This document shows positions 50,432-58,162 of a stretch of DNA of 64,000 nucleotides, in pieces; positions within the stretch are counted from its first letter, which is position 1, and every line of letters starts with the position of its first letter. Where the stretch lies: the NCBI RefSeq assembly GCF_002929275.1, contig NZ_PJIK01000009.1:62001-126000 (forward strand), given 5' to 3'. The notes under the pieces are model-generated. The model saw only the letters and a program-made list of their open reading frames with translations, was not told where the DNA came from and ran no database searches. Made by a program: the position numbers and the translations under genes. This DNA comes from Arthrobacter sp. ZGTC131. GTDB taxonomy: Bacteria > Actinomycetota > Actinomycetes > Actinomycetales > Micrococcaceae.

Positions 50432-51556
50432 CTACAGCGGGGGCAGGATGTCCCGGGCTTCACGGGATTCCATGCCTGCGGCCTCCAGCAGGTCCACCAT
50501 CAGCGGCCGGAAGAGCATCACCACGGTTTCGCCTTCCAGCCGCTCCACTTCCAGCATCTTCGGATGCAGCCGGCCGGCGATCGTGCCCAGCTCCTGCCTG
50601 GCGCTGCGCAGGTGGGAGCTGCGGGCGCCCTCGTGGACTTCAGCAAGCCCCAGTGAGAGTTCGTCGATGGCCGCCGCTGTCTCCTGCAGGACATCGGCAA
50701 TGTTCTCGGTGGCTTCGTCGGTGAGTGCCGCGTGATTGATGGCGCTGGTCAGCCTGCGGGCAAAGACGCGGCTGTTGCGCAGCGCGAGGTCGATGTAATC
50801 CAGCGACTGCTCCAGCCGGTCCAGTTCGTCCCGGTGCCTCCGGTAGGCGGGTGCCAGCGTGGCCACCTCGCCGGATGCCCGCAGCGAGTGCCGCATGGCA
50901 TCCACCAGCGGCTGGCTGCTACGGCCGCGGACCAGGGCGTGCCAGGCCTGGGTGGAGTCGCTGTACGTCAGTGCCGAGGCGCACTCGCGCAGCACTTCCG
51001 CCAGTTCATGGAGCAGCTTCTGGACGTCCTTGCGCGGTTCCCGGCGCGGGTCCTTGGGCGCCAGGACGGTCACGAGCAGGGCGACGACGCCGCCCACCAC
51101 GGCGTCGAGGCTCCGGGTGAAAGGCCCGCCCGCGGGCGGCGGCAGGAGCACCACCAGCAGTGACTGCAGCGCCAGCTGCGTGGTGAAGATGTTGCCGCTG
51201 TCCAGGAAGCGGGCCAGCAGGATCGAAATCAAAAGGACGACGGCGGCCTGCCAGATCCCGGCCCCGAGCCAGTGGAGCAGCAGATCGCCCACCGCAATGC
51301 CAATGGTGCAGCCCAGGCCCACCTCAATCACCCTCCGCAAGCGCGGATCACGGGAAAAACCCAGGGCGATCAGGGCGGACGTGGCGGCGAACAACGGGCC
51401 GGAATGGCCCAGGACATACTCCGCGAAGGCGTAAGCTCCCACAGCGCCGACGGTCATCTGGATCCCGGGGATCAGCGAGTTCCGGCTGCGGACCAGCCCG
51501 GTGCGGATCCGGCCGCGAAGGAACCGTCTGCTTGCGGAGAGTCCGGTCTGGGCCAT
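50432..51556 (-). CDS. FUSC-family inner membrane transporter (aromatic acid exporter-like)
   Basis: This 374-residue protein has five or six helices in the first half (GIQMTVGAVGAYAFAEYVLG, PLFAATSALIALGFSRDPRL, VGLGCTIGIAVGDLLLHWLG, AVVLLISILLARFLDSG, LALQSLLVVLLPPPAGG, LDAVVGGVVALLVTVLAP). The second half is a long cytoplasmic helical region. This is the FUSC/ArAE topology, whose members export aromatic acids or other anions. The ATG is six bases after a TAGACT box and 44 bases after the end of gabD, so it may have its own leaderless transcript. Linkage to an aromatic catabolic cluster makes an aromatic substrate plausible but unproven. Confidence 0.82.
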   Translation of the reverse strand: MAQTGLSASRRFLRGRIRTGLVRSRNSLIPGIQMTVGAVGAYAFAEYVLGHSGPLFAATSALIALGFSRDPRLRRVIEVGLGCTIGIAVGDLLLHWLGAGIWQAAVVLLISILLARFLDSGNIFTTQLALQSLLVVLLPPPAGGPFTRSLDAVVGGVVALLVTVLAPKDPRREPRKDVQKLLHELAEVLRECASALTYSDSTQAWHALVRGRSSQPLVDAMRHSLRASGEVATLAPAYRRHRDELDRLEQSLDYIDLALRNSRVFARRLTSAINHAALTDEATENIADVLQETAAAIDELSLGLAEVHEGARSSHLRSARQELGTIAGRLHPKMLEVERLEGETVVMLFRPLMVDLLEAAGMESREARDILPPL

Positions 51557-51562
51557 GGCTTC

Positions 51563-51568
51563 AGTCTA
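51563..51568 (-). promoter_or_regulatory. Predicted -10 box of the FUSC gene
   Basis: On the minus strand TAGACT ends six bases before the ATG at 51556. Confidence 0.5.
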
Positions 51569-51600
51569 TTGCCGGAGCTGCCCTCGACTTTGCCCCGGGC

Positions 51601-53109
51601 CTATTTGGCCGCCCACGGGTCGGCGATGCCGATGTACTGGGTGGTGGTGTACTCGGCGATGCCTTCGGAGCCCCCTTCGCGGCCGAGCCCGGACTGTTTG
51701 ACTCCGCCGAAGGGAGCGGCGGCGTTGGAGATGACCCCGGCGTTGAAGCCCACCATGCCGAATTCGATCTGCTCGGCCACGCGCAGCAGCCGGTTGAAGT
51801 CACGGCTGTAGACGTAGGAAGCCAGGCCGTATTCGCTGGCGTTGGCGAGGCAGACCGCGTCCTCCTCGGTGGTGAAGGTGGTCACCGGGGCAACCGGGCC
51901 GAAGATTTCCTGCCGGAGGATCTCGGCGTCATTGGGTACGTTCGCGAGCACCGTGGGCTGGTAGAAGTAGCCCGGACGGTCCACCGGCGCTCCTCCCGTG
52001 CTGGCGGTAGCACCGGCGTCGACGGCGGCGGTTACCAGGGCGTGGACGTCGTCGCGGGCGCCGGCGTCGATGAGGGGCCCCACCTGGGTGTCCGGTTCGG
52101 TGCCGCGGCCGGTGGTCAGTGCGGCCATCGCAGCGGCGAACTTCCGGGTGAACTCTGCTGCCACGGTTTCCTGGACCAGGAAGCGGTTGGCTGCGGTGCA
52201 GGCCTCGCCCATGTTCCGCATTTTGGCGGCCATGGCGCCTTCCACGGCCTTGTCCAGGTCGGCGTCCTCGAACACGATGAACGGGGCGTTGCCGCCGAGT
52301 TCCATGGAGGTGCGCAGGACGTTCTGTGCGGCGTCTGCCATGAGGCGCTTGCCCACAGGAGTGGAACCCGTGAAGGAAACCTTGCGCAGCCGCGGGTCTG
52401 CCAGCAGCGGGCCGGAGATCCCGGCTGCGCTGGAGGAGGACACCACGTTGAGGACGCCCGCGGGAAGGCCGGCGTCGAGCATGGTCTGGGCGAACAGCTG
52501 CGCCGTCAGGGGCGTCAGCTTCGCCGGCTTCAGGACCATGGTGCAGCCGGCTGCGACGGCGGGGGCGACCTTGCGCGTGGCCATGGCGAGCGGAAAGTTC
52601 CAGGGCGTGATCAGCAGGCAGGGCCCCACCGGCTTTTTCTGGACCAGGATCTTGTTCTTGCCCTCGGGGGTGGTGAGGTAGCGGCCGTAGTCGCGCACCG
52701 CCTCCTCGGAGAACCAGCGCAGGAACTCGGTGCCGTAGGTGACTTCGCCGCGCGCTTCGGCGAGGGGCTTGCCCATCTCCAGGGTCATCAGCAGCGCGAA
52801 CTCCTCGGCCCGTGCTGTCACAAGGTCAAAGGCGCGGCGCAGGATTTCGGCGCGTTCCCGCGGTGCGGTCCGGGCCCAGGATGCCTGGGCGTTGTCCGCG
52901 GCGTCGAGCGCGGCGAGGGCGTCATGGCTCGTGGCGGAGGCCAGCGTGGCGAGGACCTCCCCGGTGGAAGGGTCGTGGACGTCGAACGTGCCGCCGTCGG
53001 ACGCGTCCACCCACGTGCCGCCGATCAGCAGGCCGGTGGGGACGGAGGCCAGGAGGGCGGTTTCCTGTTCGGGGGTGACGGCAGGGGAGAGTACGGGGGA
53101 AGTGGTCAT
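51601..53109 (-). CDS. gabD: NAD(P)-dependent succinate-semialdehyde dehydrogenase
   Basis: This aldehyde dehydrogenase (502 residues from ATG 53109) has MTLEMGKPLAEARGEV, the cofactor-binding LITPWNFPLAMATRKVAPA, the SFTGSTPVGKRLM Rossmann loop, the general-base Glu in MELGGNAPFIVFEDADLDKA, and the catalytic Cys in MGEACTAANRFLVQE. These are hallmarks of GabD-like enzymes. The product of HpaI cleavage is succinate semialdehyde, so this enzyme completes the neighbouring pathway to succinate. A GAGGAG site precedes the ATG. Other short-chain semialdehydes are possible substrates. Confidence 0.88.
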   Translation of the reverse strand: MTTSPVLSPAVTPEQETALLASVPTGLLIGGTWVDASDGGTFDVHDPSTGEVLATLASATSHDALAALDAADNAQASWARTAPRERAEILRRAFDLVTARAEEFALLMTLEMGKPLAEARGEVTYGTEFLRWFSEEAVRDYGRYLTTPEGKNKILVQKKPVGPCLLITPWNFPLAMATRKVAPAVAAGCTMVLKPAKLTPLTAQLFAQTMLDAGLPAGVLNVVSSSSAAGISGPLLADPRLRKVSFTGSTPVGKRLMADAAQNVLRTSMELGGNAPFIVFEDADLDKAVEGAMAAKMRNMGEACTAANRFLVQETVAAEFTRKFAAAMAALTTGRGTEPDTQVGPLIDAGARDDVHALVTAAVDAGATASTGGAPVDRPGYFYQPTVLANVPNDAEILRQEIFGPVAPVTTFTTEEDAVCLANASEYGLASYVYSRDFNRLLRVAEQIEFGMVGFNAGVISNAAAPFGGVKQSGLGREGGSEGIAEYTTTQYIGIADPWAAK

Positions 53110-53136
53110 GCGGGGTCTCCTCGGGAAAGTACGGGG

Positions 53137-53153
53137 TTTCGGCAGGCTCAACC
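53137..53153. repeat. REP-like motif TTTCGGCAGGCTCAACC
   Basis: It lies between hpaI and gabD in the 83-base gap, followed by GGGGTCGGCGTCGGCGGCT and a second AGCGGGGTC. Same family as 24632-24648. Confidence 0.65.
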
Positions 53154-53192
53154 AGCGGGGTCGGCGTCGGCGGCTCTACCAGCGGGGTCCGC

Positions 53193-54002
53193 TCAGTAGC
53201 TTGCGGGCGGTTCGCTCACTGCTGGCGCAATGTAGTCGGCGGCGAGCGCTTCGGAGCCGCGGGCCAGGAGTGCGACGTCGGCGCCCACCAGGACGAAGGC
53301 AGCGCCGGCGTCGAGGTAGGCGCGGGCCGTGGCGGGGGCGAAAGCGTTCACGCCGGCGGGCTTGCCTGCCGCTTTGGCGGCGGCGATGCAGTGTTCGACG
53401 GCGGCGCGCACCTCGGGGTGTTCCTGCTGGCCCAGCAGCCCCATAGAGGCGGCAAGGTCGGCAGGGCCCAGGAAAATGGCGTCCACACCTTCCACGGACA
53501 GGATGTCTTCAACGGCCTCCACTGCAGCGGTCGATTCAATCTGGACGGTCAAGCTGATGGTCTCGCCGGCGCGGTTCAGGTAGTCCGGGACGCGGTTCCA
53601 GCGGGCGGCCCGGGCAAGGGCGGACCCCACGCCGCGGACGCCTTGCGGCGGATAGCGCGTGGCGGCCACCGCCGCCTCGGCCTCCGCCGCGGAGTTCACC
53701 ATGGGCACCAGCAGGTTCTGGATCCCGAGGTCCAGGTACTGCTTGAACACCACCGTGTCGTTGACCGGCGGCCGCACCATCACGTGCCCCGGATAGCCGT
53801 GCACCGCCTGCAGCTGGGCCAGGATGGATTCGAGTCCGTTCGGGCTGTGTTCGGCGTCGATCAGGAGCCAGTCCAGGCCTGCCCCGGCGCAGATCTCGGC
53901 GACCAGCGGGCTGCCGGAGCACACCCACATTCCGGCCAGCGGCCGGTCTGCGGCGGCCAGGGCATCGCGGAACGTGGCGTCCGGTTCTACTCGAAGCGGC
54001 AT
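53193..54002 (-). CDS. hpaI: 4-hydroxy-2-oxoheptanedioate aldolase
   Basis: HpaI cleaves 4-hydroxy-2-oxoheptanedioate to pyruvate and succinate semialdehyde, the last ring-derived step of the homoprotocatechuate pathway. The 269-residue TIM barrel shows WLLIDAEHSPN, VMVRPPVNDTVVFKQYLDLGIQNLLVP with the catalytic Arg, the metal Glu in VQIESTAAVEAVEDI and FLGPADLAASMG. ATG 54002 gives a normal length; the start overlaps the end of hpaH by 16 bases. Class II, metal-dependent. Confidence 0.94.
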   Translation of the reverse strand: MPLRVEPDATFRDALAAADRPLAGMWVCSGSPLVAEICAGAGLDWLLIDAEHSPNGLESILAQLQAVHGYPGHVMVRPPVNDTVVFKQYLDLGIQNLLVPMVNSAAEAEAAVAATRYPPQGVRGVGSALARAARWNRVPDYLNRAGETISLTVQIESTAAVEAVEDILSVEGVDAIFLGPADLAASMGLLGQQEHPEVRAAVEHCIAAAKAAGKPAGVNAFAPATARAYLDAGAAFVLVGADVALLARGSEALAADYIAPAVSEPPASY

Positions 54003-54772
54003 GTGATGCTCCCCAGCGGTCCGTAGTCGGCGTGCACGGTGTCGCCCTTGTAGACCCACAGCGGGCGGGTGAAGGACCCGGCCAGGATGATGTCCCCGGC
54101 CTGCATGCCGTCCCCGTGGGCGGCAATCTTATTGGCGAGCCAGTGCACGCCGTTGGCCGGATGGTCCAGCACGCCTGCGGCGACGCCGGTCTCTTCCACC
54201 GTCTGGTTCTTGTACAGGATGGCGGAGACCCAGCGGAGGTCGACGGCGTCGGGGCGGACGGGATTGCCGCCCACCACCATGGCTCCCATGGCGGCGTTGT
54301 CCGCGATGGTGTCCACGATGGTCCGGCCCTCCATCTCGATCCGGGAATCGAGGATCTCGAGGGCCGGAACCACGTAGTCGGTGGCGTTCAGGACGCCAAA
54401 AATGGTGCAGCCGGGCCCTTTGAGCCCCTCTTTCAGGACAAACGCCAGTTCAACCTCCACCCGCGGATGCGTGTACTGGTCCCACTGCACGGAGCAGCCG
54501 GTCTCGAGGACCATGTCATCGAAGATGGCGCCGTAATCGGGTTCGGTGATGCCGGTAGCTGCCTGCATGGCTTTGGACGTGAGCCCGATCTTGCGGCCCA
54601 CCAGCGTCCGGCCCGCTTCCTCGTTCCGCCGCCGCCACAGCTGCTGCACGGCATAGGAATCCTCCACCGTCATGTCCGGGTAGCGGGCCGTCAGCCGCGG
54701 CACCGGCTTGCGGTTCCGGCCGGCCTCGAGCAGTTCGTCCGCGATCGCCTCGATCGTCTTGGGATCCAGCAC
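53987..54772 (-). CDS. hpaH: 2-oxo-hepta-3-ene-1,7-dioate hydratase
   Basis: This FAH-superfamily hydratase adds water to 2-oxohept-4-ene-1,7-dioate to give the HpaI substrate. The 261-residue protein has DSYAVQQLWRRRNEEAGRTLVG, KIGLTSKAMQAATGITEPDYGAIFDDM, the metal-binding HPRVEVELAFVLKE and ATDYVVPALEILDSRI. GTG 54772 lies one base after the hpaD stop, and its own stop overlaps hpaI, showing tight coupling. The open frame continues upstream into hpaD and is not used. HpaH and 2-hydroxypentadienoate hydratases are similar; context decides. Confidence 0.92.
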   Translation of the reverse strand: MLDPKTIEAIADELLEAGRNRKPVPRLTARYPDMTVEDSYAVQQLWRRRNEEAGRTLVGRKIGLTSKAMQAATGITEPDYGAIFDDMVLETGCSVQWDQYTHPRVEVELAFVLKEGLKGPGCTIFGVLNATDYVVPALEILDSRIEMEGRTIVDTIADNAAMGAMVVGGNPVRPDAVDLRWVSAILYKNQTVEETGVAAGVLDHPANGVHWLANKIAAHGDGMQAGDIILAGSFTRPLWVYKGDTVHADYGPLGSITCRFE

Positions 54773-54773
54773 G

Positions 54774-55862
54774 CTAGACCTGCGCCCCGAGCTTGAAGCC
54801 CGTCTTTTCTCCGGCAGGGCCGTCCTCTTCCTTGCGGGTGTAGGAGAAGCCGTCCGCGCCCACGGTAACTGCCATTTCGGAGGCATCAGTGCGTTCGATG
54901 ACGGGCTGCGGGTTTCCGTCCAGGTCCAGGACCAGGGAGGCCTCGGTGTACCAGGAGGGGACAACCGGGTTGCCCCACCAGTCGCGGCGCTGGTTGTCGT
55001 GCACGTCCCAGGTGACCACCGGGTTGTCGGGGTCGCCCGTGTAGTAGTCCTGCGTGTAGATCTCGATGCGGTGGCCGTCCGGGTCCAGGATGTAGAGGTA
55101 GAAGGCGTTGGAGACGCCGTGCCGGCCGGGGCCGCGTTCGATCCGGTCGGAGATGCGCAGTGCGCCCATCTTGTCGCAGATCTGAATGATGTTGTGCTTC
55201 TCGTGCGTGGCGAAGGCGACGTGGTGCATGCGCGGGCCGTTGCCGCCGGTCAGGGCGGTGTCGTGCACCGTCTGCTTGCGGTGCATCCACACGGCGTATG
55301 AGACGCCGTCGGAATCCTGGATGTCTTCGGAAACGCGGAAGCCGAGGTCCTCGAGGTACTTGCGGCCGCGCGGGACATCCGGGGTGACCTGGTTGAAGTG
55401 GTCCAGCCGCACCAGTTCTCCGGCGGAGTAGAGGTCATAGCGCTGGGTGAGGCGTTCCACATGCTCGGTCTCGTAGAAGAACTCGTACGGGAAGCCCAGC
55501 GGGTCCTCGACGCGGACGGAGTCGCCGATGCCCTTGGTGAAGCCCTCCTTGCGGCGCTCGGTGCGGCAGCCGAGCTCCTTGTAGTAGGCCTCGGCGGCGT
55601 CCACCTCGGCGGGGGACTTCACCCGGTAGGCGAAGGCGGCCACTGCGGCGATGGGTCCCTTGCGGAGGACCAGGTTGTGGTGGATGAACTCCTCGAGGGA
55701 GCGCAGGTAGATGGCGTTTTCATCTTCCTCGGTGACGTGCAGGCCGAGGACGTCAACGTAGAACTCGCGGGACTTGGCGAGGTCGGTGACCACGATTTCC
55801 ATGTAGGCGCAGCGGACGATGTCCGGTGCCGGGACGCTGGGGGTGGGGACGAAGTTGTTCAT
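54774..55862 (-). CDS. hpaD: 3,4-dihydroxyphenylacetate (homoprotocatechuate) 2,3-dioxygenase
   Basis: This extradiol dioxygenase opens the homoprotocatechuate ring. In 362 residues the vicinal oxygen chelate fold is duplicated, and the metal ligands fall at His155 (VRLDHFNQVT), His214 (RMHHVAFATH) and Glu267 (PDGHRIEIYT) with second-sphere His200 (QTVHDTAL). These are the numbers known for B. fuscum HPCD (iron) and A. globiformis MndD (manganese). Metal identity cannot be told from sequence. ATG 55862 is chosen because the open frame extends upstream into non-homologous sequence. Confidence 0.96.
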   Translation of the reverse strand: MNNFVPTPSVPAPDIVRCAYMEIVVTDLAKSREFYVDVLGLHVTEEDENAIYLRSLEEFIHHNLVLRKGPIAAVAAFAYRVKSPAEVDAAEAYYKELGCRTERRKEGFTKGIGDSVRVEDPLGFPYEFFYETEHVERLTQRYDLYSAGELVRLDHFNQVTPDVPRGRKYLEDLGFRVSEDIQDSDGVSYAVWMHRKQTVHDTALTGGNGPRMHHVAFATHEKHNIIQICDKMGALRISDRIERGPGRHGVSNAFYLYILDPDGHRIEIYTQDYYTGDPDNPVVTWDVHDNQRRDWWGNPVVPSWYTEASLVLDLDGNPQPVIERTDASEMAVTVGADGFSYTRKEEDGPAGEKTGFKLGAQV

Positions 55863-55936
55863 GGGATTCTCTCTTCTTTGAAAGGGGTCTTGGGCGATGG
55901 ACGACGGCGGCGGGCAGGCTGGGGTGCCGGCGTCGC

Positions 55937-57451
55937 CTACGCGCCGAATTTGGGCGTGTGGACGGAGCCGAGGGTGATGTGCACGGCCTGCTGGTCGGTG
56001 TAGAAATCGATGGAGCGGTAGCCGCCTTCGTGGCCCAGGCCGGAGGCCTTGACGCCGCCGAACGGGGTGCGGAGGTCGCGGACGTTGTGGCTGTTGAGCC
56101 ACACCATGCCGGCCTCGACGTTCTGGGAGAAGTTGTGGGCCCGGGTCAGGTTCTGGGTCCAGATGTAGGCGGCGAGCCCGTACTTGGTGTTGTTCGCCAA
56201 CGCCAGCGCCTCGTCGTCGTTCTCGAACGGCGTAATCGCGACGACGGGGCCGAAGATTTCCTCCTGGAAGATCCGCGCGTCGGGTGCGACGTCGGCGAAC
56301 ACGGTGGGGGCGATGTAGTTGCCTTCCGGGAGGTGCTCCGGGCGGCCGCCGCCGGCCAGCAGCCGGCCTTCGGACTTGCCGATCTCCACGTAGGACGCCA
56401 CCTTTTCGTAGTGCTCCGGGTGGACCAGGGCACCCACCTGCGTCTTGGGGTCGTGCGGATCGCCGACGACGATCTTCTTGGCGCGGGCGGCGTACTTTTC
56501 GCAGAACTCGTCGTAGATGGCGCGCTCGACCAGGATGCGGGAGCCGGCGGTGCAGCGCTCGCCGTTGAGCGAGAAGACGCCGAACAGGGCGGAGTCGATC
56601 GCGGCGTCAAGGTCGGCGTCCGCGAACACCACGCACGGGGACTTGCCGCCGAGCTCCATGGACAGGCCCTTAAGGTTGGCGGCGGCGTTGCGGAAGATCG
56701 TCTGCCCCGTGGTGGTCTCGCCGGTGAAGGAGATCAGCGGGACGTCCGGGTGCTTGACCAGGGCGTCGCCGGCTTCCTCACCGAGGCCGTTGACCAGGTT
56801 GAAGACGCCGTCCGGCAGGCCCGCGTCCTTGAAGATCTGCGCCCACAGCGAGGCGGAGAGCGGGGTGAACTCGGCCGGTTTGAGGACCACGGTGTTGCCG
56901 GTGGCCAGTGCCGGGGCCAGCTTCCAGGATTCCAGCATGAACGGGGTGTTCCACGGGGTGATCAGGCCGGCGACGCCGATCGGCTTGCGGTTCACGTAGT
57001 TGATCTGCGAGCCGGGCACCTTCATGGCGTCGTCGAACTGGGCCACGATCAGGTCCGCGAAGAAGCGGAAGTTCTCCGCTGCGCGCAGGGCCTGGCCCTT
57101 GGCCTGGGTGATCGGCAGGCCGGTGTCGAATGTTTCGAGTTCGGCGAGGCGTGCTTCCTGGGCCTCGACGGCGTCGGCGATTTTGTTCAGGACGCGGGCG
57201 CGTTCGCGCGGCTTCATCTTTGGCCACGGGCCGTTGACGAAGGCTTCGCGGGCCGCGGCGACGGCGAGGTCGATGTCCTCCTTCTGGCCGGCCGCGGCGG
57301 TGGCGTAGTTGTTGTTGGACACCGGGTCCAGGACGTCGAAGGTCTTGCCGCCCACGGAGTCAACGAACTCGCCGTTGATGTAGTGCTGGATGTGGGCGGG
57401 GAGGTCCTCGGGGATGTAGTGCGTCTTCGTTTCCGGGGCAGTGAACGTCAT
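55937..57451 (-). CDS. hpaE: 5-carboxymethyl-2-hydroxymuconate semialdehyde dehydrogenase
   Basis: This ALDH oxidises the ring-cleavage product of HpaD to 5-carboxymethyl-2-hydroxymuconate. The 504-residue protein has VAGLITPWNTPFMLESWKLAPAL, SFTGETTTGQTIFRNA, the base Glu in SMELGGKSPCVVFADADLDAA and the Cys in SLNGERCTAGSRILVE, with EIFGPVVAITPFENDDEA near the end. HpaE-typical opening MTFTAPETKTHYIPEDLPAHIQHYINGEFV. The gntR stop codon merges into the TAAGGAAAAA ribosome site ahead of the ATG. Confidence 0.94.
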   Translation of the reverse strand: MTFTAPETKTHYIPEDLPAHIQHYINGEFVDSVGGKTFDVLDPVSNNNYATAAAGQKEDIDLAVAAAREAFVNGPWPKMKPRERARVLNKIADAVEAQEARLAELETFDTGLPITQAKGQALRAAENFRFFADLIVAQFDDAMKVPGSQINYVNRKPIGVAGLITPWNTPFMLESWKLAPALATGNTVVLKPAEFTPLSASLWAQIFKDAGLPDGVFNLVNGLGEEAGDALVKHPDVPLISFTGETTTGQTIFRNAAANLKGLSMELGGKSPCVVFADADLDAAIDSALFGVFSLNGERCTAGSRILVERAIYDEFCEKYAARAKKIVVGDPHDPKTQVGALVHPEHYEKVASYVEIGKSEGRLLAGGGRPEHLPEGNYIAPTVFADVAPDARIFQEEIFGPVVAITPFENDDEALALANNTKYGLAAYIWTQNLTRAHNFSQNVEAGMVWLNSHNVRDLRTPFGGVKASGLGHEGGYRSIDFYTDQQAVHITLGSVHTPKFGA

Positions 57452-57460
57452 TGTTTTTCC

Positions 57461-58162
57461 TTACTGCTGTGCGGTCTGCGGGGTCTGGTGGTCGGTTGCG
57501 GCGGCCAGGTAGGCGTCCAGGGTGGCGCTGCGGTGGAGTCGTGCTGCTTTCTCTATGTCGTCTGCGCTGGCACCGATTTCGATGAGCCGGAGCAGCGCTT
57601 CGTGTTCGTCCACGGACTGATGAGCGCGTCCGGGGACAAAGCGGAACGTCGAGGAGCGCAGGGAGGCCAGGCGGTTCCAGCCGCGGTGGACGAGGTCCAG
57701 GATGTGCGGGTTGGGGCAGTGCTCGAAGAGGACGCTGTGGAAGTCTTGGTTCAGCTGCGTGAAGCGGACAGGATCGAAATGGTGCAGGCATTCCCGCATC
57801 TCCTCGTTCACGGCACGCGCCCGGGCGATGGCCACGGAATCGATCAGCGGGGCGGACAGCGCGGTGGCGGCGCCCTCCACGATGCTCAGCGTCTGCATGG
57901 TGTACAGGTATTCCGTGGGGTCGATGCCGGACACGGTGGCGCCGACGTTGCGCTCGAACTTCACCAGGCCCTCGGCTTCGAGCCGCCTGATGGCTTCCCG
58001 TACCGGAACCACACTGACGCCCAGGTCCTCGGCGATCTTGGCCAGCACCAGCCGGTAGCCGGGGGAGTAGGTCCCGTCGATGATCCTGGCCTTAACGGCG
58101 GCGTAGGCCTGCTCCGACTTGCTGCCCGTGCTGGTACCTGCGGCGGTGACAGTCTCAGTCAT
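57461..58162 (-). CDS. GntR-family (FCD) transcriptional regulator
   Basis: This 233-residue regulator has an N-terminal winged helix (SEQAYAAVKARIIDGTYSPGYRLVLAKIAEDLGVSVVPVREAIRRLEAEGLVKFER) and an all-helical FCD ligand domain with the metal-type residues in LNQDFHSVLFEHCPNPHIL and DEHEALLRLIEIG. It lies inside the hpa cluster, overlapping hpaG by eight bases, and is its likely regulator. A predicted operator is TCGTATACGA at 59713 (see findings). Its effector is probably a pathway intermediate; unproven. Confidence 0.9.
   Translation of the reverse strand: MTETVTAAGTSTGSKSEQAYAAVKARIIDGTYSPGYRLVLAKIAEDLGVSVVPVREAIRRLEAEGLVKFERNVGATVSGIDPTEYLYTMQTLSIVEGAATALSAPLIDSVAIARARAVNEEMRECLHHFDPVRFTQLNQDFHSVLFEHCPNPHILDLVHRGWNRLASLRSSTFRFVPGRAHQSVDEHEALLRLIEIGASADDIEKAARLHRSATLDAYLAAATDHQTPQTAQQ

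Noticed and set aside
51532-53199. A 555-codon plus-strand frame over gabD
   Set aside because: Mirrors the dehydrogenase, and its start falls inside the FUSC promoter region.
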